A DNA stretch of 64,000 bases from Winogradskyella eximia (GCF_003386165.1 NZ_QRDV01000001.1:1159998-1223997); one strand, 5' to 3'; shown: positions 10,298 through 19,581, counted from the first letter of the stretch. A program made the numbers and translations. The notes: generated by a model from the letters alone, not told the origin.

Positions 10298-10330
10298 CAA
10301 AGATAATATTATTTTAGACTTTATGACAAA
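10298..10330 (-). promoter_or_regulatory. Promoter of the miaB operon (Bacteroidota -33/-7 type)
   Basis: On the minus strand TTTG (complement of 10327-10330) is followed after 21 nt by TATCTTTG (complement of 10298-10305), matching the TTTG / TAnnTTTG consensus of the Bacteroidota primary sigma factor. It lies ~37 bp upstream of the miaB start. The rest of the 252-bp divergent gap (10262-10513) holds no gene that I can support. Confidence 0.6.
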
Positions 10331-10513
10331 GTGGCAGTTGTAATTTAGTTAAGGTTGTTTTAAATACATGGAATTACAAAATCGAATTACAATGAAAGAC
10401 TGTGATGCAAACTGAGATTAGGATTTTGCATTTATAAGGATGAGGACTTTTTTTCTTGAATATTTCCAAAAAATAGACTTCTTTTGAAGAACTAACTAAC
10501 CAAATAAAAATAA

Positions 10514-11299
10514 ATGAACACTACAGAAATTAAACGTCGCATTGAAGGAGCAAAAGACCTTGACTTCGGAACCATTTTTAATCAATCCATAGAATTGTTT
10601 AAAAAAGTTTGGGTACAAGGATTAGTTACGTTGTTGCTAAATATTGTTTTGGCAATACCAGTAATAATGATTGTGTATATACCATTACTATTTTTTGGCT
10701 TTATTAATGCTTTAACTATAAATAATAGTTATGATGCATACGATTCTTATGGGCAATCCGGAATGGGGTTTGCTTTTGGATTGGTGTTTTTAGTGGTCTA
10801 TATTTTTCTCATTGTAGCCATGAGCGCTATTGGTCTAGGTTTAAAAGCCGCTTTTTACAGAATTTGTAAACTCAAAGATTTAGAGCAAATGGGAAATGAG
10901 GATTATTTTTATTTCTTCAAAAAACCTTATTTAGGTAAAACTATTAAATTAGGTGTGGCATTTGCAGGTATCGCAATTTTAGCAACATTATTATGTTTTG
11001 TGCCTATAATATATGCTGTTATTCCTTTGTCTTTTATAGTTGTTGTCTATGCTTTTAATCCAGATTTATCAGTTTCAGAAATTGTTAAATTAGGTTTTGA
11101 TCTTGGAAATAAGAAATGGTTAATTTCTTTTGGACTTATGTTTGTTTCAGGATTTTTAGCCATGATTGTAGGTTTAGTAATGTGTGGATTTGGTATTTAT
11201 GTAACATCGTCATTTAGTTATTTGCCTGCATACTTTATATATAAAGATGTTGTAGGATTTGATGGTGAATTCGATGAAATGAGACACATTGAGCAATAA
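10514..11299 (+). CDS. Multi-pass integral membrane protein, unknown function
   Basis: This is a 261-residue protein with about six hydrophobic helices, at approximate residues 32-66, 91-118, 155-190 and 202-245, several of them long enough to be helix pairs. A soluble N-terminal stretch (MNTTEIKRRIEGAKDLDFGTIFNQSIELFKKVW) looks amphipathic. The layout resembles the generic membrane domain found in DUF975-like or glycerophosphodiester-phosphodiesterase-associated proteins, but I see no diagnostic motif. It is the first plus-strand gene after the miaB divergence; a small lipoprotein gene follows 58 bp later. No function is proposed. Confidence 0.65.
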   Translation: MNTTEIKRRIEGAKDLDFGTIFNQSIELFKKVWVQGLVTLLLNIVLAIPVIMIVYIPLLFFGFINALTINNSYDAYDSYGQSGMGFAFGLVFLVVYIFLIVAMSAIGLGLKAAFYRICKLKDLEQMGNEDYFYFFKKPYLGKTIKLGVAFAGIAILATLLCFVPIIYAVIPLSFIVVVYAFNPDLSVSEIVKLGFDLGNKKWLISFGLMFVSGFLAMIVGLVMCGFGIYVTSSFSYLPAYFIYKDVVGFDGEFDEMRHIEQ

Positions 11300-11357
11300 T
11301 TGATATTTTAACGCAACCTTTTTGGTTATTTTACATCTATAGATAAACACATGTCTT

Positions 11358-11789
11358 ATGATATTTAGAAAAGTAGTAACACTTGTATTATTTTCTTTGT
11401 TATTAATGAATATGCAATGTGATGAAGATGATGTAGCTATATTACCATGCGGTTCAGAAATAATCATTGATAGTGCAACGTATAACGAAGTAGAGTCACA
11501 TGCGATTGAGAGTGCTGCTATTAATGACAACTGTTTGGATATCAATATATATGATAGTGGTTGCGATAGTGATAGTTGGGTGATGACTTTAGTAGATTCT
11601 GGTGCAATAGCAGAATCAATGCCTCCTCAGCGGTATTTAAAATTGTCACTTTTTAATGATGAAGCATGCTTGGCGGTTTTTAATAAAGAAGGGTCTTTTA
11701 ATTTATTACCGCTGAGAGTTGAAGGCGCTAATGAGGTTTTGTTGCATGTAGAAGGTCTTTCAGAACCAATATTGTATACCTTTAATTAA
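11358..11789 (+). CDS. Small hypothetical lipoprotein
   Basis: This is a 143-residue predicted lipoprotein. The signal (MIFRKVVTLVLFSLLLMNMQC) ends with a lipobox-like LLMNMQC and Cys21, followed by acidic residues DEDD, which may favour retention outside the inner membrane. The mature part has four or more further cysteines (LPCGS, NDNCLD, SGCDSD, EACLAV) that could form two disulfides, and appears beta-rich. No family is recognised. It is followed by a terminator at 11815-11840, so it ends the short unit starting at 10514. Confidence 0.65.
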   Translation: MIFRKVVTLVLFSLLLMNMQCDEDDVAILPCGSEIIIDSATYNEVESHAIESAAINDNCLDINIYDSGCDSDSWVMTLVDSGAIAESMPPQRYLKLSLFNDEACLAVFNKEGSFNLLPLRVEGANEVLLHVEGLSEPILYTFN

Positions 11790-11814
11790 GATTTATAAAT
11801 ATTTATAAACAGTA

Positions 11815-11843
11815 GAAGCCTTGCAAATTGTAAGGCTTTTTCT
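11815..11843 (+). terminator. Terminator before topA
   Basis: The arms AGCCTTGCAA (11817-11826) and TTGTAAGGCT (11828-11837) pair with one G-T wobble and are followed by a T-rich run (TTTTCTGTTTTTT). Confidence 0.7.
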
Positions 11844-11899
11844 GTTTTTTAGGACAAAAAAACCACGATAAAATGCATTGTATTTACGACCAAATTAGG

Positions 11900-11927
11900 T
11901 TTGTAACTTAATTTTCATATACATTTG
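11900..11927 (+). promoter_or_regulatory. Candidate topA promoter
   Basis: TTTG (11900-11903) and TACATTTG (11920-11927) are separated by 16 nt, slightly shorter than the usual ~19-21. The start codon of topA is 19 bp further on. Confidence 0.45.
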
Positions 11928-11946
11928 TAAACGCAAAATTTTAAGA

Positions 11947-14487
11947 ATGTCAAAAAATCTCGTTATTGTTGAGTCACCTGCAAAGGCTAAAACTATTGAA
12001 AAATTTTTAGGAAAAGATTACAAAGTAGAGTCCAGTTTTGGGCACATTGCAGATTTACCATCTAAAGAATTAGGAGTAGATGTAGAAGGTGATTTTATGC
12101 CGAAGTATCAGGTTTCTAAAGACAAGAAAGATGTCGTTAAAAAATTAAAAGATTTAGCAAAGAAAGCAGACATAGTATGGCTAGCAAGTGATGAGGATCG
12201 AGAAGGAGAAGCGATTGCTTGGCATTTAGCTGAGACTTTAAAATTAGATAAAGAAAAGACCAAACGAATTGTATTTCATGAGATTACAAAAAGCGCAATA
12301 CAGAAAGCTATTGAGAATCCCAGAAGTATTGATTATAACTTAGTAGATGCACAGCAAGCAAGACGTGTTTTAGACCGTATTGTAGGTTATGAATTATCTC
12401 CTGTATTATGGAGAAAAGTAAAAGGAGGATTATCTGCCGGTAGAGTACAGTCGGTTTCTGTACGATTAATAGTAGAACGCGAACGCGATGTGCAAGCTTT
12501 TGAAGCTACAGCATCTTATAGAATAGATGCGGAATTTACTAACGAAAACGGAAATTCGTTTAAAGCGAAGTTGCCTAAGAATTTTGATTCAGAAAAAGAA
12601 GCTTTAAAATTTCTAAAAGATAATATTGGAGCTTCCTATGAGGTTTCAGATTTACAAAAGAAGCCTGCAAAAAAATCACCAGCAGCACCATTTACAACTT
12701 CAACACTTCAACAAGAAGCATCACGTAAATTAGGTTTTTCTGTAAGTAGAACCATGACTAACGCGCAACGTCTCTATGAAGCTGGTTTTATAACTTATAT
12801 GAGAACAGATAGTGTTAATCTATCTGAAGAAGCAAAAAAAGGAGCTGAAAATGAAATTACTTCAGCTTACGGATCTGAATATAGCAACCCAAAAAATTAT
12901 AAAGGAAAATCAAAAGGTGCGCAAGAAGCTCATGAAGCGATAAGACCTACAGATTTTGGAAATCATACTGTAAATGCAGAACGTGATCAAGCACGATTAT
13001 ATGATTTAATTTGGAAACGTGCTATTGCTTCTCAAATGAGCGATGCAAAATTAGAACGTACTAATCTTAAAATTAAAATTAATAGTTCTAATAAAATTAA
13101 AGAGCAATTTACTGCAAATGGGGAAATCATCACTTTTGAAGGCTTTTTAAAAGTTTATTTAGAAGGTACAGATGATGAAGATGCAGAACAAGAAGGTATT
13201 TTGCCAGATTTAAAAGTTGGTGAAGCACTTCAAAATAAATATATCACAGCTACAGAGCGTTTTACTAGACCACCTGCAAGATTTACAGAGGCATCATTAG
13301 TAAAGCAATTAGAAGAGTTAGGTATTGGTCGTCCATCTACTTATGCACCAACAATTTCTACAATTCAGAATAGAAATTATGTTGAAAAAGGAACAAATGA
13401 AGGTGACGAAAGAAAGTATAAGCAATTAGTTTTCGAAGATCAAAAAATAAAAGATAATACACTTTCAGAACAAACAGGTTCAAATAAAGGAAAACTTGTG
13501 CCTACAGATATAGGTATGATTGTAACCGAGTTTTTGGTTAAGCACTTTGAAAGCATCTTAGACTACAACTTTACTGCTAAAGTAGAAGATAAGTTTGATG
13601 ACATTGCTGAAGGAAAAGAAGATTGGAGAGAAATGATGAAAGATTTCTACAAAGGTTTTCATCCGCAAGTAGAAGATGTGCAAGAAAATGCAGAACGAGA
13701 ATCTGGTGAACGTATTTTAGGTACAGATCCAAAAACGGGTCGCCAAGTTAGTGTACGTTTAGGTAAATTTGGTCCAATGGTACAAGTTGGTACTATGGAA
13801 GATGAAGACAAGCCTAAGTTTGCGAGTTTATCTCCAGACCAACAACTTAATTCTATTACTTATGATGAGGCTATGGATTTATTTAAGCTTCCAAAAGCAT
13901 TAGGGCATTATAAAGATGAAGAAGTTGAGGTAAATAATGGACGTTTTGGACCTTATGTAAGATTTGGTGAAAAGTTTGTTTCACTTCCTAAAGGAGTAGA
14001 TCCATTGAGTGTTGAGATGGATGAGGCATTAATATATATTAAGGAGAAAGAAAAGGCAGATGCTCCAATATATATGTATAAAGATTTAGAAGTCACAAAA
14101 GGTAAAGGACGTTTTGGGCCATTTATTAAATGGAATAACATGTTCATTAATGTGAATAAAAAATACGATTGGGATAATTTATCTGAAGAAGATATCGTTA
14201 CTTTGATCGAAGAGAAAATTCAGAAAGAAATAGATAAGGTTATCCATAATTGGGAAGAAGCTGGTGTAAGAGTAGAAAAGGCAAGATGGGGAAGGCATAA
14301 CATTATAAAAGGCAAACAAAAAGTTGAGTTGGCTAAGACTGTAGATGTGAGTAAAATGACATTGGAAAAAGCTCAAGACATCCTCGAGAAAAACGCGCCT
14401 AAAAAGAAGGCTACTAAAAAGAAAGCCACCAAGAAAACTGCGACTAAGAAGACTGCAACAAAGAAAAAAGCTACAACTAAAAAGTAA
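11947..14487 (+). CDS. topA: DNA topoisomerase I (type IA)
   Basis: This is an 846-residue enzyme that relaxes negative supercoils by single-strand passage. The N-terminal Toprim domain has VESPAKAKTIEKFLG and the metal motif SDEDREGEAIAWHLAE. The catalytic tyrosine is Tyr284 in ITYMRTDS. The C-terminal region lacks the four-Cys zinc fingers of the E. coli enzyme. Instead there are several GRFGPYVRFG-type repeats (about residues 600-740), then a Lys/Ala/Thr tail of about 30 residues built from KKATKK units, encoded by short degenerate repeats at 14395-14485. Such basic tails add DNA affinity in related proteins. The arginase-like gene follows after 9 bp, so the two are probably co-transcribed. 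Confidence 0.97.
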   Translation: MSKNLVIVESPAKAKTIEKFLGKDYKVESSFGHIADLPSKELGVDVEGDFMPKYQVSKDKKDVVKKLKDLAKKADIVWLASDEDREGEAIAWHLAETLKLDKEKTKRIVFHEITKSAIQKAIENPRSIDYNLVDAQQARRVLDRIVGYELSPVLWRKVKGGLSAGRVQSVSVRLIVERERDVQAFEATASYRIDAEFTNENGNSFKAKLPKNFDSEKEALKFLKDNIGASYEVSDLQKKPAKKSPAAPFTTSTLQQEASRKLGFSVSRTMTNAQRLYEAGFITYMRTDSVNLSEEAKKGAENEITSAYGSEYSNPKNYKGKSKGAQEAHEAIRPTDFGNHTVNAERDQARLYDLIWKRAIASQMSDAKLERTNLKIKINSSNKIKEQFTANGEIITFEGFLKVYLEGTDDEDAEQEGILPDLKVGEALQNKYITATERFTRPPARFTEASLVKQLEELGIGRPSTYAPTISTIQNRNYVEKGTNEGDERKYKQLVFEDQKIKDNTLSEQTGSNKGKLVPTDIGMIVTEFLVKHFESILDYNFTAKVEDKFDDIAEGKEDWREMMKDFYKGFHPQVEDVQENAERESGERILGTDPKTGRQVSVRLGKFGPMVQVGTMEDEDKPKFASLSPDQQLNSITYDEAMDLFKLPKALGHYKDEEVEVNNGRFGPYVRFGEKFVSLPKGVDPLSVEMDEALIYIKEKEKADAPIYMYKDLEVTKGKGRFGPFIKWNNMFINVNKKYDWDNLSEEDIVTLIEEKIQKEIDKVIHNWEEAGVRVEKARWGRHNIIKGKQKVELAKTVDVSKMTLEKAQDILEKNAPKKKATKKKATKKTATKKTATKKKATTKK

Positions 14488-14496
14488 TAATAAAAT

Positions 14497-15663
14497 ATGA
14501 ATTTTAATTTTCTTTCGCCTGTATCAGATGCGGTTTTAGCTCATAACGAACTAATAGCGCAACAAGCGCTAGGGAAAAAAATTAAGATCCATTCGCGTCA
14601 AAATGGATTGCCAGATTTGGAGAACGTCCAAATGGCTATTATCGGAGTAAAAGAAAATAGAAATGACGTTAATTATATAGGATCGAATATTAGTTTTGAT
14701 ACAATTCGTAAAACCTTTTACACTTTATTTCCGGGTAATTGGCATACTACAATAGCAGATCTTGGTGATATTGAGCCAGGCGAAACTGTAGAAGATACTT
14801 ATTTTGCAATTAGAACTGCTATTTCTGTTTTAGTAGAAAAAAAGATTATTCCTATAGTATTAGGCGGAAGTCAAGATTTAACATATGCCAATTATCGTGC
14901 TTACGATTCTCTTTTGCCAATGGTAAATGTTGTAAGTGTAGATACTAATTTCGATTTAGGGGATGCCAGTCTTCCTATAAAGAATAATAGTTATGTTGGT
15001 AAAGTCATTGTAGAGGAACCATATAATTTATTCAACTACGCTACAATAGGTTATCAAACTTATTTTAATTCACAAGAAGAAATTGACCTTATAGAAAAGT
15101 TGTATTTCGAAGCTTATCGCTTAGGTGAGATCTCTGGAGATATTAGTAAAGTTGAGCCTTTAATGCGAGATGCACATATTGTATCTGTAGATTTAAAGTC
15201 TGTTAGAGCAGCAGAGGTTAGTGATAATCAAAAATATTCTCCTAATGGTTTTTCAGGAAAGGAGATATGTGCTATTAGCAGATATGCAGGCATAAGTAAT
15301 AAAGTGTCGTCTTTTGGTATTTATGAATATAGCGGATCTAAAAATGATAGTGCCACATCAATGTTGGTCGCTCAAATGATTTGGTATTTTGTTGAAGGAG
15401 TTAATTGCCGAGTTAAGGATGATGAATTTACCAATGAACGTTATTACCAAAAATATAATGTATTGGTAGATGAGGACGAGTTAATTTTCTATAAAAGTTT
15501 AAAAACAGGACGTTGGTGGATAGAAATACCTTTTTTGCCAAACGTTAATAATAAATTAAAAAAGCATACGTTATTACCATGCATGCATTCCGATTATGTG
15601 CACGCAACACAAGGTGAAATACCTGAACGTTGGTATAAGGCTTACAGGAAGAATAGCTTCTAA
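14497..15663 (+). CDS. Arginase/formimidoylglutamase-fold protein, predicted pseudoenzyme
   Basis: This is a 388-residue ureohydrolase-fold protein. True members bind two Mn ions through GGDHS, DAHxD and SxDxDxxDP. Here the matching segments are GGSQD (123-127), DTNFD (149-153) and SVDLKSVRA (230-238), so both histidines (Gln126, Asn151) and the later aspartates (Lys234, Arg237) are lost, while Asp149, Asp153 and Asp232 remain. A dinuclear metal site seems impossible. About 90 extra C-terminal residues (GRWWIEIPFLPN...) are not part of the core fold. It sits between topA and gldK, where automated annotation would call it formimidoylglutamase. I infer a structural or binding role, possibly linked to gliding/T9SS; that link is context only. 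Confidence 0.8.
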   Translation: MNFNFLSPVSDAVLAHNELIAQQALGKKIKIHSRQNGLPDLENVQMAIIGVKENRNDVNYIGSNISFDTIRKTFYTLFPGNWHTTIADLGDIEPGETVEDTYFAIRTAISVLVEKKIIPIVLGGSQDLTYANYRAYDSLLPMVNVVSVDTNFDLGDASLPIKNNSYVGKVIVEEPYNLFNYATIGYQTYFNSQEEIDLIEKLYFEAYRLGEISGDISKVEPLMRDAHIVSVDLKSVRAAEVSDNQKYSPNGFSGKEICAISRYAGISNKVSSFGIYEYSGSKNDSATSMLVAQMIWYFVEGVNCRVKDDEFTNERYYQKYNVLVDEDELIFYKSLKTGRWWIEIPFLPNVNNKLKKHTLLPCMHSDYVHATQGEIPERWYKAYRKNSF

Positions 15664-15719
15664 AATAAGCACTTTATCGAATTTTAACATTTTTTTTATC
15701 GATGAAATGCTTATTTTAG
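15660..15719 (+). repeat. 12-bp perfect inverted repeat between arginase-like gene and gldK
   Basis: CTAAAATAAGCA (15660-15671) and TGCTTATTTTAG (15708-15719) are exact reverse complements around a 36-nt AT-rich loop. The left arm contains the stop codon of the arginase-like gene. There is no clean T-run after the right arm, so it is not a typical terminator; it could protect mRNA ends or attenuate read-through into gldK. Confidence 0.6.
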
Positions 15720-15749
15720 GGGTGAAATGCAAAAAAAATATAAAAAAAG

Positions 15750-15780
15750 TTGTTTATTCGGAAATATATAAATATGTTTA
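15750..15780 (+). promoter_or_regulatory. Candidate gldK promoter
   Basis: TTG (15750-15752) and TATGTTTA (15773-15780) are 20 nt apart. The -7 box deviates from TAnnTTTG only in the last base. It lies 42 bp upstream of the gldK start and would drive gldKLMN separately from topA. Confidence 0.45.
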
Positions 15781-15822
15781 CGACCTCAAAAATAATAAGG
15801 ACTAATTTAACCTAGAGTTACT

Positions 15823-17175
15823 ATGAATATTAAGAAGTTTATTTTATTAACCACAGTACTTGTTTTGGTAGCCAGTTGTAATTCTGGAGATCGAGGACAG
15901 TTGGTAGGTGTTAAAGGTAAAAAATGGCATCCGGAAAAACCTTATGGGATGACATTAGTACCTGGTGGAGCGTTTATAATGGGTAAATCAGATGATGATT
16001 TAGCAGGAGTACAAGATGCACCAACAAGAACAGCAACAGTACGTGCATTCTATATGGATGAAACTGAAATTACAAATAGCGAGTATCGTCAATTTGTAGA
16101 ATGGGTAAGAGATTCTACTCTAAGATTAAAATTAGCTGAAATGGCTGATTTAGAAGGTAAAACTGCAGGAAGTGGTGATATTGGAGAATTTGCATATGTA
16201 GATTCAGATCCAAATAATCTTAATGCCTACGAAAGCTATATGGTAAATACCTATGGTAACGAACAAAGAAAAATTAATCGCGATGTAGAATTATATTTTA
16301 GCACGGATGATTATCCAGATGAATTATATGCTGAAGTGATGGATGGTATGTATTTACCATTAGAAGAGTCTTATAATGGTCAACGTACTTGGGATGTTAA
16401 GCAATTTAAATTCCAATATACTTATATGGATATTTCTAAAGCAGCTAAGAATAGAGGCTTAAAACGTTCTGAAGTTATAGTTCAACAAGAAGTTGAAGTA
16501 TACCCAGATACTACGGCTTGGATTAGAGATTTTGCTTATTCTTATAATGAGCCAATGCATAATGATTATTTCTGGCATGATGCTTATGGAGCTTATCCAG
16601 TAGTTGGTGTGTCTTGGAAACAAGCTCAGGCTTTCTGTCAATGGAGAACTTTATATCATAATGCAGATAGAAAGAAAAAAGGAAGACATGCTGTAAACTC
16701 TTATAGATTACCTTCTGAAGCAGAATGGGAGTATGCTGCACGTGGAGGTCTTCAAGGGGCAACATATCCTTGGGGTGGTCCTTACACTAAAAACGACAGA
16801 GGTTGTTTTATGGCTAACTTTAAACCATTACGTGGTGATTATGCAGCAGATCAAGCATTATATACTGTAGAAGCAGATGCTTATGATCCTAATGATTTCA
16901 ACTTATATAATATGGCTGGTAATGTATCAGAATGGGTAAATGGTTCTTATGATCCTGCATCTTATGAATATGCATCATCAATTAATCCTAATGTAAATGA
17001 TCCTAACAATGCACGTAAAGTAGTTAGAGGTGGTTCTTGGAAAGATGTTGCTTACTTCTTGCAAGTAAGTTCTAGAGATTATGAATATGCAGATTCTGCA
17101 AGAAGTTATATCGGATTTAGAACAGTTCAAGATTACATGGGAACTGAAGTAACTAAAAACGCAGCAACTAATTAA
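15823..17175 (+). CDS. gldK: Gliding motility / T9SS lipoprotein GldK
   Basis: This is a 450-residue lipoprotein with Cys19 (LVLVASC). It has a formylglycine-generating-enzyme/SUMF1-like fold: LVPGGAFIMG near residue 46, RLPSEAEWEYAARGG (about 296-310), GNVSEWV, VVRGGSWKD and YIGFRT near the C-terminus. GldK and GldN form the periplasmic/outer-membrane ring of the type IX secretion system, which secretes CTD-tagged proteins and gliding adhesins. The full length, the lipobox and the following gldL, gldM and gldN make the assignment firm. As in other GldK proteins, the SUMF1 domain is presumed structural and not catalytic. It is the first gene of the cluster, with 82 bp to gldL. Confidence 0.98.
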   Translation: MNIKKFILLTTVLVLVASCNSGDRGQLVGVKGKKWHPEKPYGMTLVPGGAFIMGKSDDDLAGVQDAPTRTATVRAFYMDETEITNSEYRQFVEWVRDSTLRLKLAEMADLEGKTAGSGDIGEFAYVDSDPNNLNAYESYMVNTYGNEQRKINRDVELYFSTDDYPDELYAEVMDGMYLPLEESYNGQRTWDVKQFKFQYTYMDISKAAKNRGLKRSEVIVQQEVEVYPDTTAWIRDFAYSYNEPMHNDYFWHDAYGAYPVVGVSWKQAQAFCQWRTLYHNADRKKKGRHAVNSYRLPSEAEWEYAARGGLQGATYPWGGPYTKNDRGCFMANFKPLRGDYAADQALYTVEADAYDPNDFNLYNMAGNVSEWVNGSYDPASYEYASSINPNVNDPNNARKVVRGGSWKDVAYFLQVSSRDYEYADSARSYIGFRTVQDYMGTEVTKNAATN

Positions 17176-17257
17176 AATAAACTTAACTTAAACTTAATAT
17201 TAATCCCGAATTGAGTGCAAACAACCAAGCTCAATTGAAAACTAAAATTTAAAAATC

Positions 17258-17893
17258 ATGGCACAAAAGAAATTATCAACAATGAATATGGTCTATGGAC
17301 TAGGAGCTGCAATCGTAATTATTGGAGCATTATTCAAAATCCAACACTGGCCTTATGGTTCACTTATTCTTACAATAGGTATGATTGTTGAAGCGGTAGT
17401 ATTTACAATATCAGCATTTGAAAAACAAGGAGACGATTTAGATTGGTCTTTAGTATATCCAGAATTAGCAGGAGGTCAAACTTTAGGGTCTAAAAAGAAA
17501 AATATTGAAGCACCTAAGGATGCAGAAGGTTTATTATCTAAAAAATTAGACAACTTATTAAAAGATGCTAAAATTGATGGTGAGCTTATGGCAAGTTTAG
17601 GAAACAGTATCAAAAATTTTGAAGGTGCAGCTAAAGGTATTTCTCCAACTGTTGACGCAATGGCATCACAAAAGAAATATAGCGAAGAATTGTCATTAGC
17701 GGCAGCGCAAATGGAATCTTTAAATAGCCTTTATAAAGTACAAGTTGATAGTGCAAACCGTCAAGCAGCAATTAACGAAGAAGCTGTAGAAAATGCTACT
17801 AAATTAAAAGAGCAAATGCAATCATTAGCTTCTAACCTTTCATCTTTAAATGGTGTTTACGGTGGAATGTTATCTGCAATGAACAAAAACTAA
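17258..17893 (+). CDS. gldL: T9SS inner-membrane motor protein GldL
   Basis: This is a 211-residue protein with two membrane helices (about residues 10-27 and 34-55) and a long cytoplasmic helical domain. The second helix contains the buried glutamate Glu45 (GMIVEAVVF), equivalent to the glutamate that is essential for proton flow in characterised GldL proteins. The loop KIQHWPYG between the helices is also family-typical. GldL pentamers around a GldM dimer form the proton-driven rotary motor of gliding and type IX secretion. The gene lies 46 bp before gldM. Confidence 0.97.
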   Translation: MAQKKLSTMNMVYGLGAAIVIIGALFKIQHWPYGSLILTIGMIVEAVVFTISAFEKQGDDLDWSLVYPELAGGQTLGSKKKNIEAPKDAEGLLSKKLDNLLKDAKIDGELMASLGNSIKNFEGAAKGISPTVDAMASQKKYSEELSLAAAQMESLNSLYKVQVDSANRQAAINEEAVENATKLKEQMQSLASNLSSLNGVYGGMLSAMNKN

Positions 17894-17939
17894 TTGGTTT
17901 TAATAATCGATTTAATTAACAATTAAAAACTAATTAGAA

Positions 17940-19514
17940 ATGGCAGGAGGAAAACAGTCCGCAAGGCAAAAAATGATTAACCTAATGTATTTGGTATTCA
18001 TTGCAATGATTGCAATGACAATGTCAAAAGAAGTATTATCTGCATTTGGTTTAATGAATACAAAATTTGATAGCGCTAACGAATTAGCAGCTGCTTCAAA
18101 TGAAGGTATTCTAAGTCAACTAGAAAAGAAAGCTGAAGAAAAACCACAGGAATTTGCTGTTGTTGCAAGTAAAGCAGAACAAATCAGTAAAGTATCTGAT
18201 GAATTTTATAAGTTTCTAGGTGATGTAAAAGAAAATGATATCGTAAAACTTGGTGGATACGAAAGAGAAGAAAATGGTCAGTTACCTTATGAAGAAATGG
18301 ATAAGGGTGATAAATTAGATGAACACTGGTTTACTGGAGATCGTTATACTAAAAGAGGTGATGAAATTGTTGCCGCTATTGAAAAGTATAAGTCTGATAT
18401 TAAAGGTATCGTTGGTGATGATGTAAAATGGTCTAAAGTAATTGAAAGTTTTGAAAAGCGTTTTAGTCTAGATCCAGTAGTTGATAGTGAAGGAGCAAAA
18501 AAGAATTGGTTAGATTATCATTTTCAAGGATTTCCTGCTATAGCATCTTACACAAAGTTAACTGCAATGCAAAATGATGTTAAAGCAACTGAAACTAATA
18601 TGTATAATGGTTTCTTAGGAAACTTAGTAACAGAAGCTGTATCATTAAAAAATTACAAAGCAATAATTTTAGCTGATAAGTCTGCATTCTTTGCAGGTGA
18701 GAAATTTCAAGGTAAAGTTGTTTTAGGAAAGTATGCTAATGTAACACCAACAAAATTAAATGTGCAAGGTCAAGAAATTGATTTAACAAATGCTATTGAT
18801 TCAACTGGTGCTGCGAAGTTAGATTTTAACGTTGGTAATGTTGGTGAACATCAAGTAGAAGGTCAATTTACTTTTATTGAGGACGGAAAACCATTAGATA
18901 TTCCAATTATTGGTAACTATGTGGTTGTACCAAGACCTAACTCTGCTACAATTTCTGCAGACAAGATGAACGTAGTTTATCGTGGTGTTGCTAACCCAAT
19001 GACAATTTCTTTTGCTGGTGTACCAGATAATAAGGTTTCTGCAAGTGGATCAGGTTTATCTAAAGCTTCAGGTATTGGTAAATATACTATGAACCCAGGT
19101 ACTGGTAGAGAAGTAACAATTAATGTTTCTGCTACTTTAGATGACGGTTCTAAGGCAAGTGATCAACAAACGTTTAGAATTAAAGATATTCCTAAGCCTA
19201 CAGGTACTATTTCTGGTAAAGATGGTATGGTAAGATTACCTAAGCGTAACTTAGAAATAGGTACTATTGGTGCGGTTTTAGATGATTTTGTATTTGATTT
19301 ACCAATTAATGTAACATCATTTAAAGTTAAAGTTCCTGGGCAACCTACTGTAATTGTTGCTGGTACTAAAATGAATAGCCAAGCTAAATCTGCCATTGGT
19401 AGAGCACGTGCTGGTGATGTTGTTACAATTTTTGATATCCAAGCTAAAATAAAAGGAAACAGCTCTTATCGATTAAAAGGTGTATCTCCTGTAACAGTTG
19501 AGGTATCAAACTAA
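17940..19514 (+). CDS. gldM: T9SS inner-membrane/periplasmic motor protein GldM
   Basis: This is a 524-residue protein with one membrane helix close to the N-terminus (MINLMYLVFIAMIAMTMS, about residues 12-29) preceded by the conserved MAGGKQSARQKMINLMYLV. The large periplasmic part comprises an alpha-helical D1 domain (about 35-225) and three Ig-like beta domains D2-D4, including VVPRPNSATISADKMNVVYRGVANP. GldM dimers couple the GldL motor to the GldK-GldN ring. Length and start are canonical. gldN follows after 67 bp. Confidence 0.98.
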   Translation: MAGGKQSARQKMINLMYLVFIAMIAMTMSKEVLSAFGLMNTKFDSANELAAASNEGILSQLEKKAEEKPQEFAVVASKAEQISKVSDEFYKFLGDVKENDIVKLGGYEREENGQLPYEEMDKGDKLDEHWFTGDRYTKRGDEIVAAIEKYKSDIKGIVGDDVKWSKVIESFEKRFSLDPVVDSEGAKKNWLDYHFQGFPAIASYTKLTAMQNDVKATETNMYNGFLGNLVTEAVSLKNYKAIILADKSAFFAGEKFQGKVVLGKYANVTPTKLNVQGQEIDLTNAIDSTGAAKLDFNVGNVGEHQVEGQFTFIEDGKPLDIPIIGNYVVVPRPNSATISADKMNVVYRGVANPMTISFAGVPDNKVSASGSGLSKASGIGKYTMNPGTGREVTINVSATLDDGSKASDQQTFRIKDIPKPTGTISGKDGMVRLPKRNLEIGTIGAVLDDFVFDLPINVTSFKVKVPGQPTVIVAGTKMNSQAKSAIGRARAGDVVTIFDIQAKIKGNSSYRLKGVSPVTVEVSN

Positions 19515-19581
19515 GCGACAATTTATTTAGATAATTAGCGTTATCAATAAAAGAAAATCCCAAATTATAATAAAAAATAAG

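Noticed and set aside
14395..14485. Repeats at the 3' end of topA as a mobile or CRISPR element
   Set aside because: They encode the in-frame KKATKK tail and simply reflect a repetitive protein sequence.
15596..15805. 69-codon frame overlapping the end of the arginase-like gene
   Set aside because: It runs over the inverted repeat and the gldK promoter and has low-complexity Lys/Asn sequence; a shadow of the real frame.
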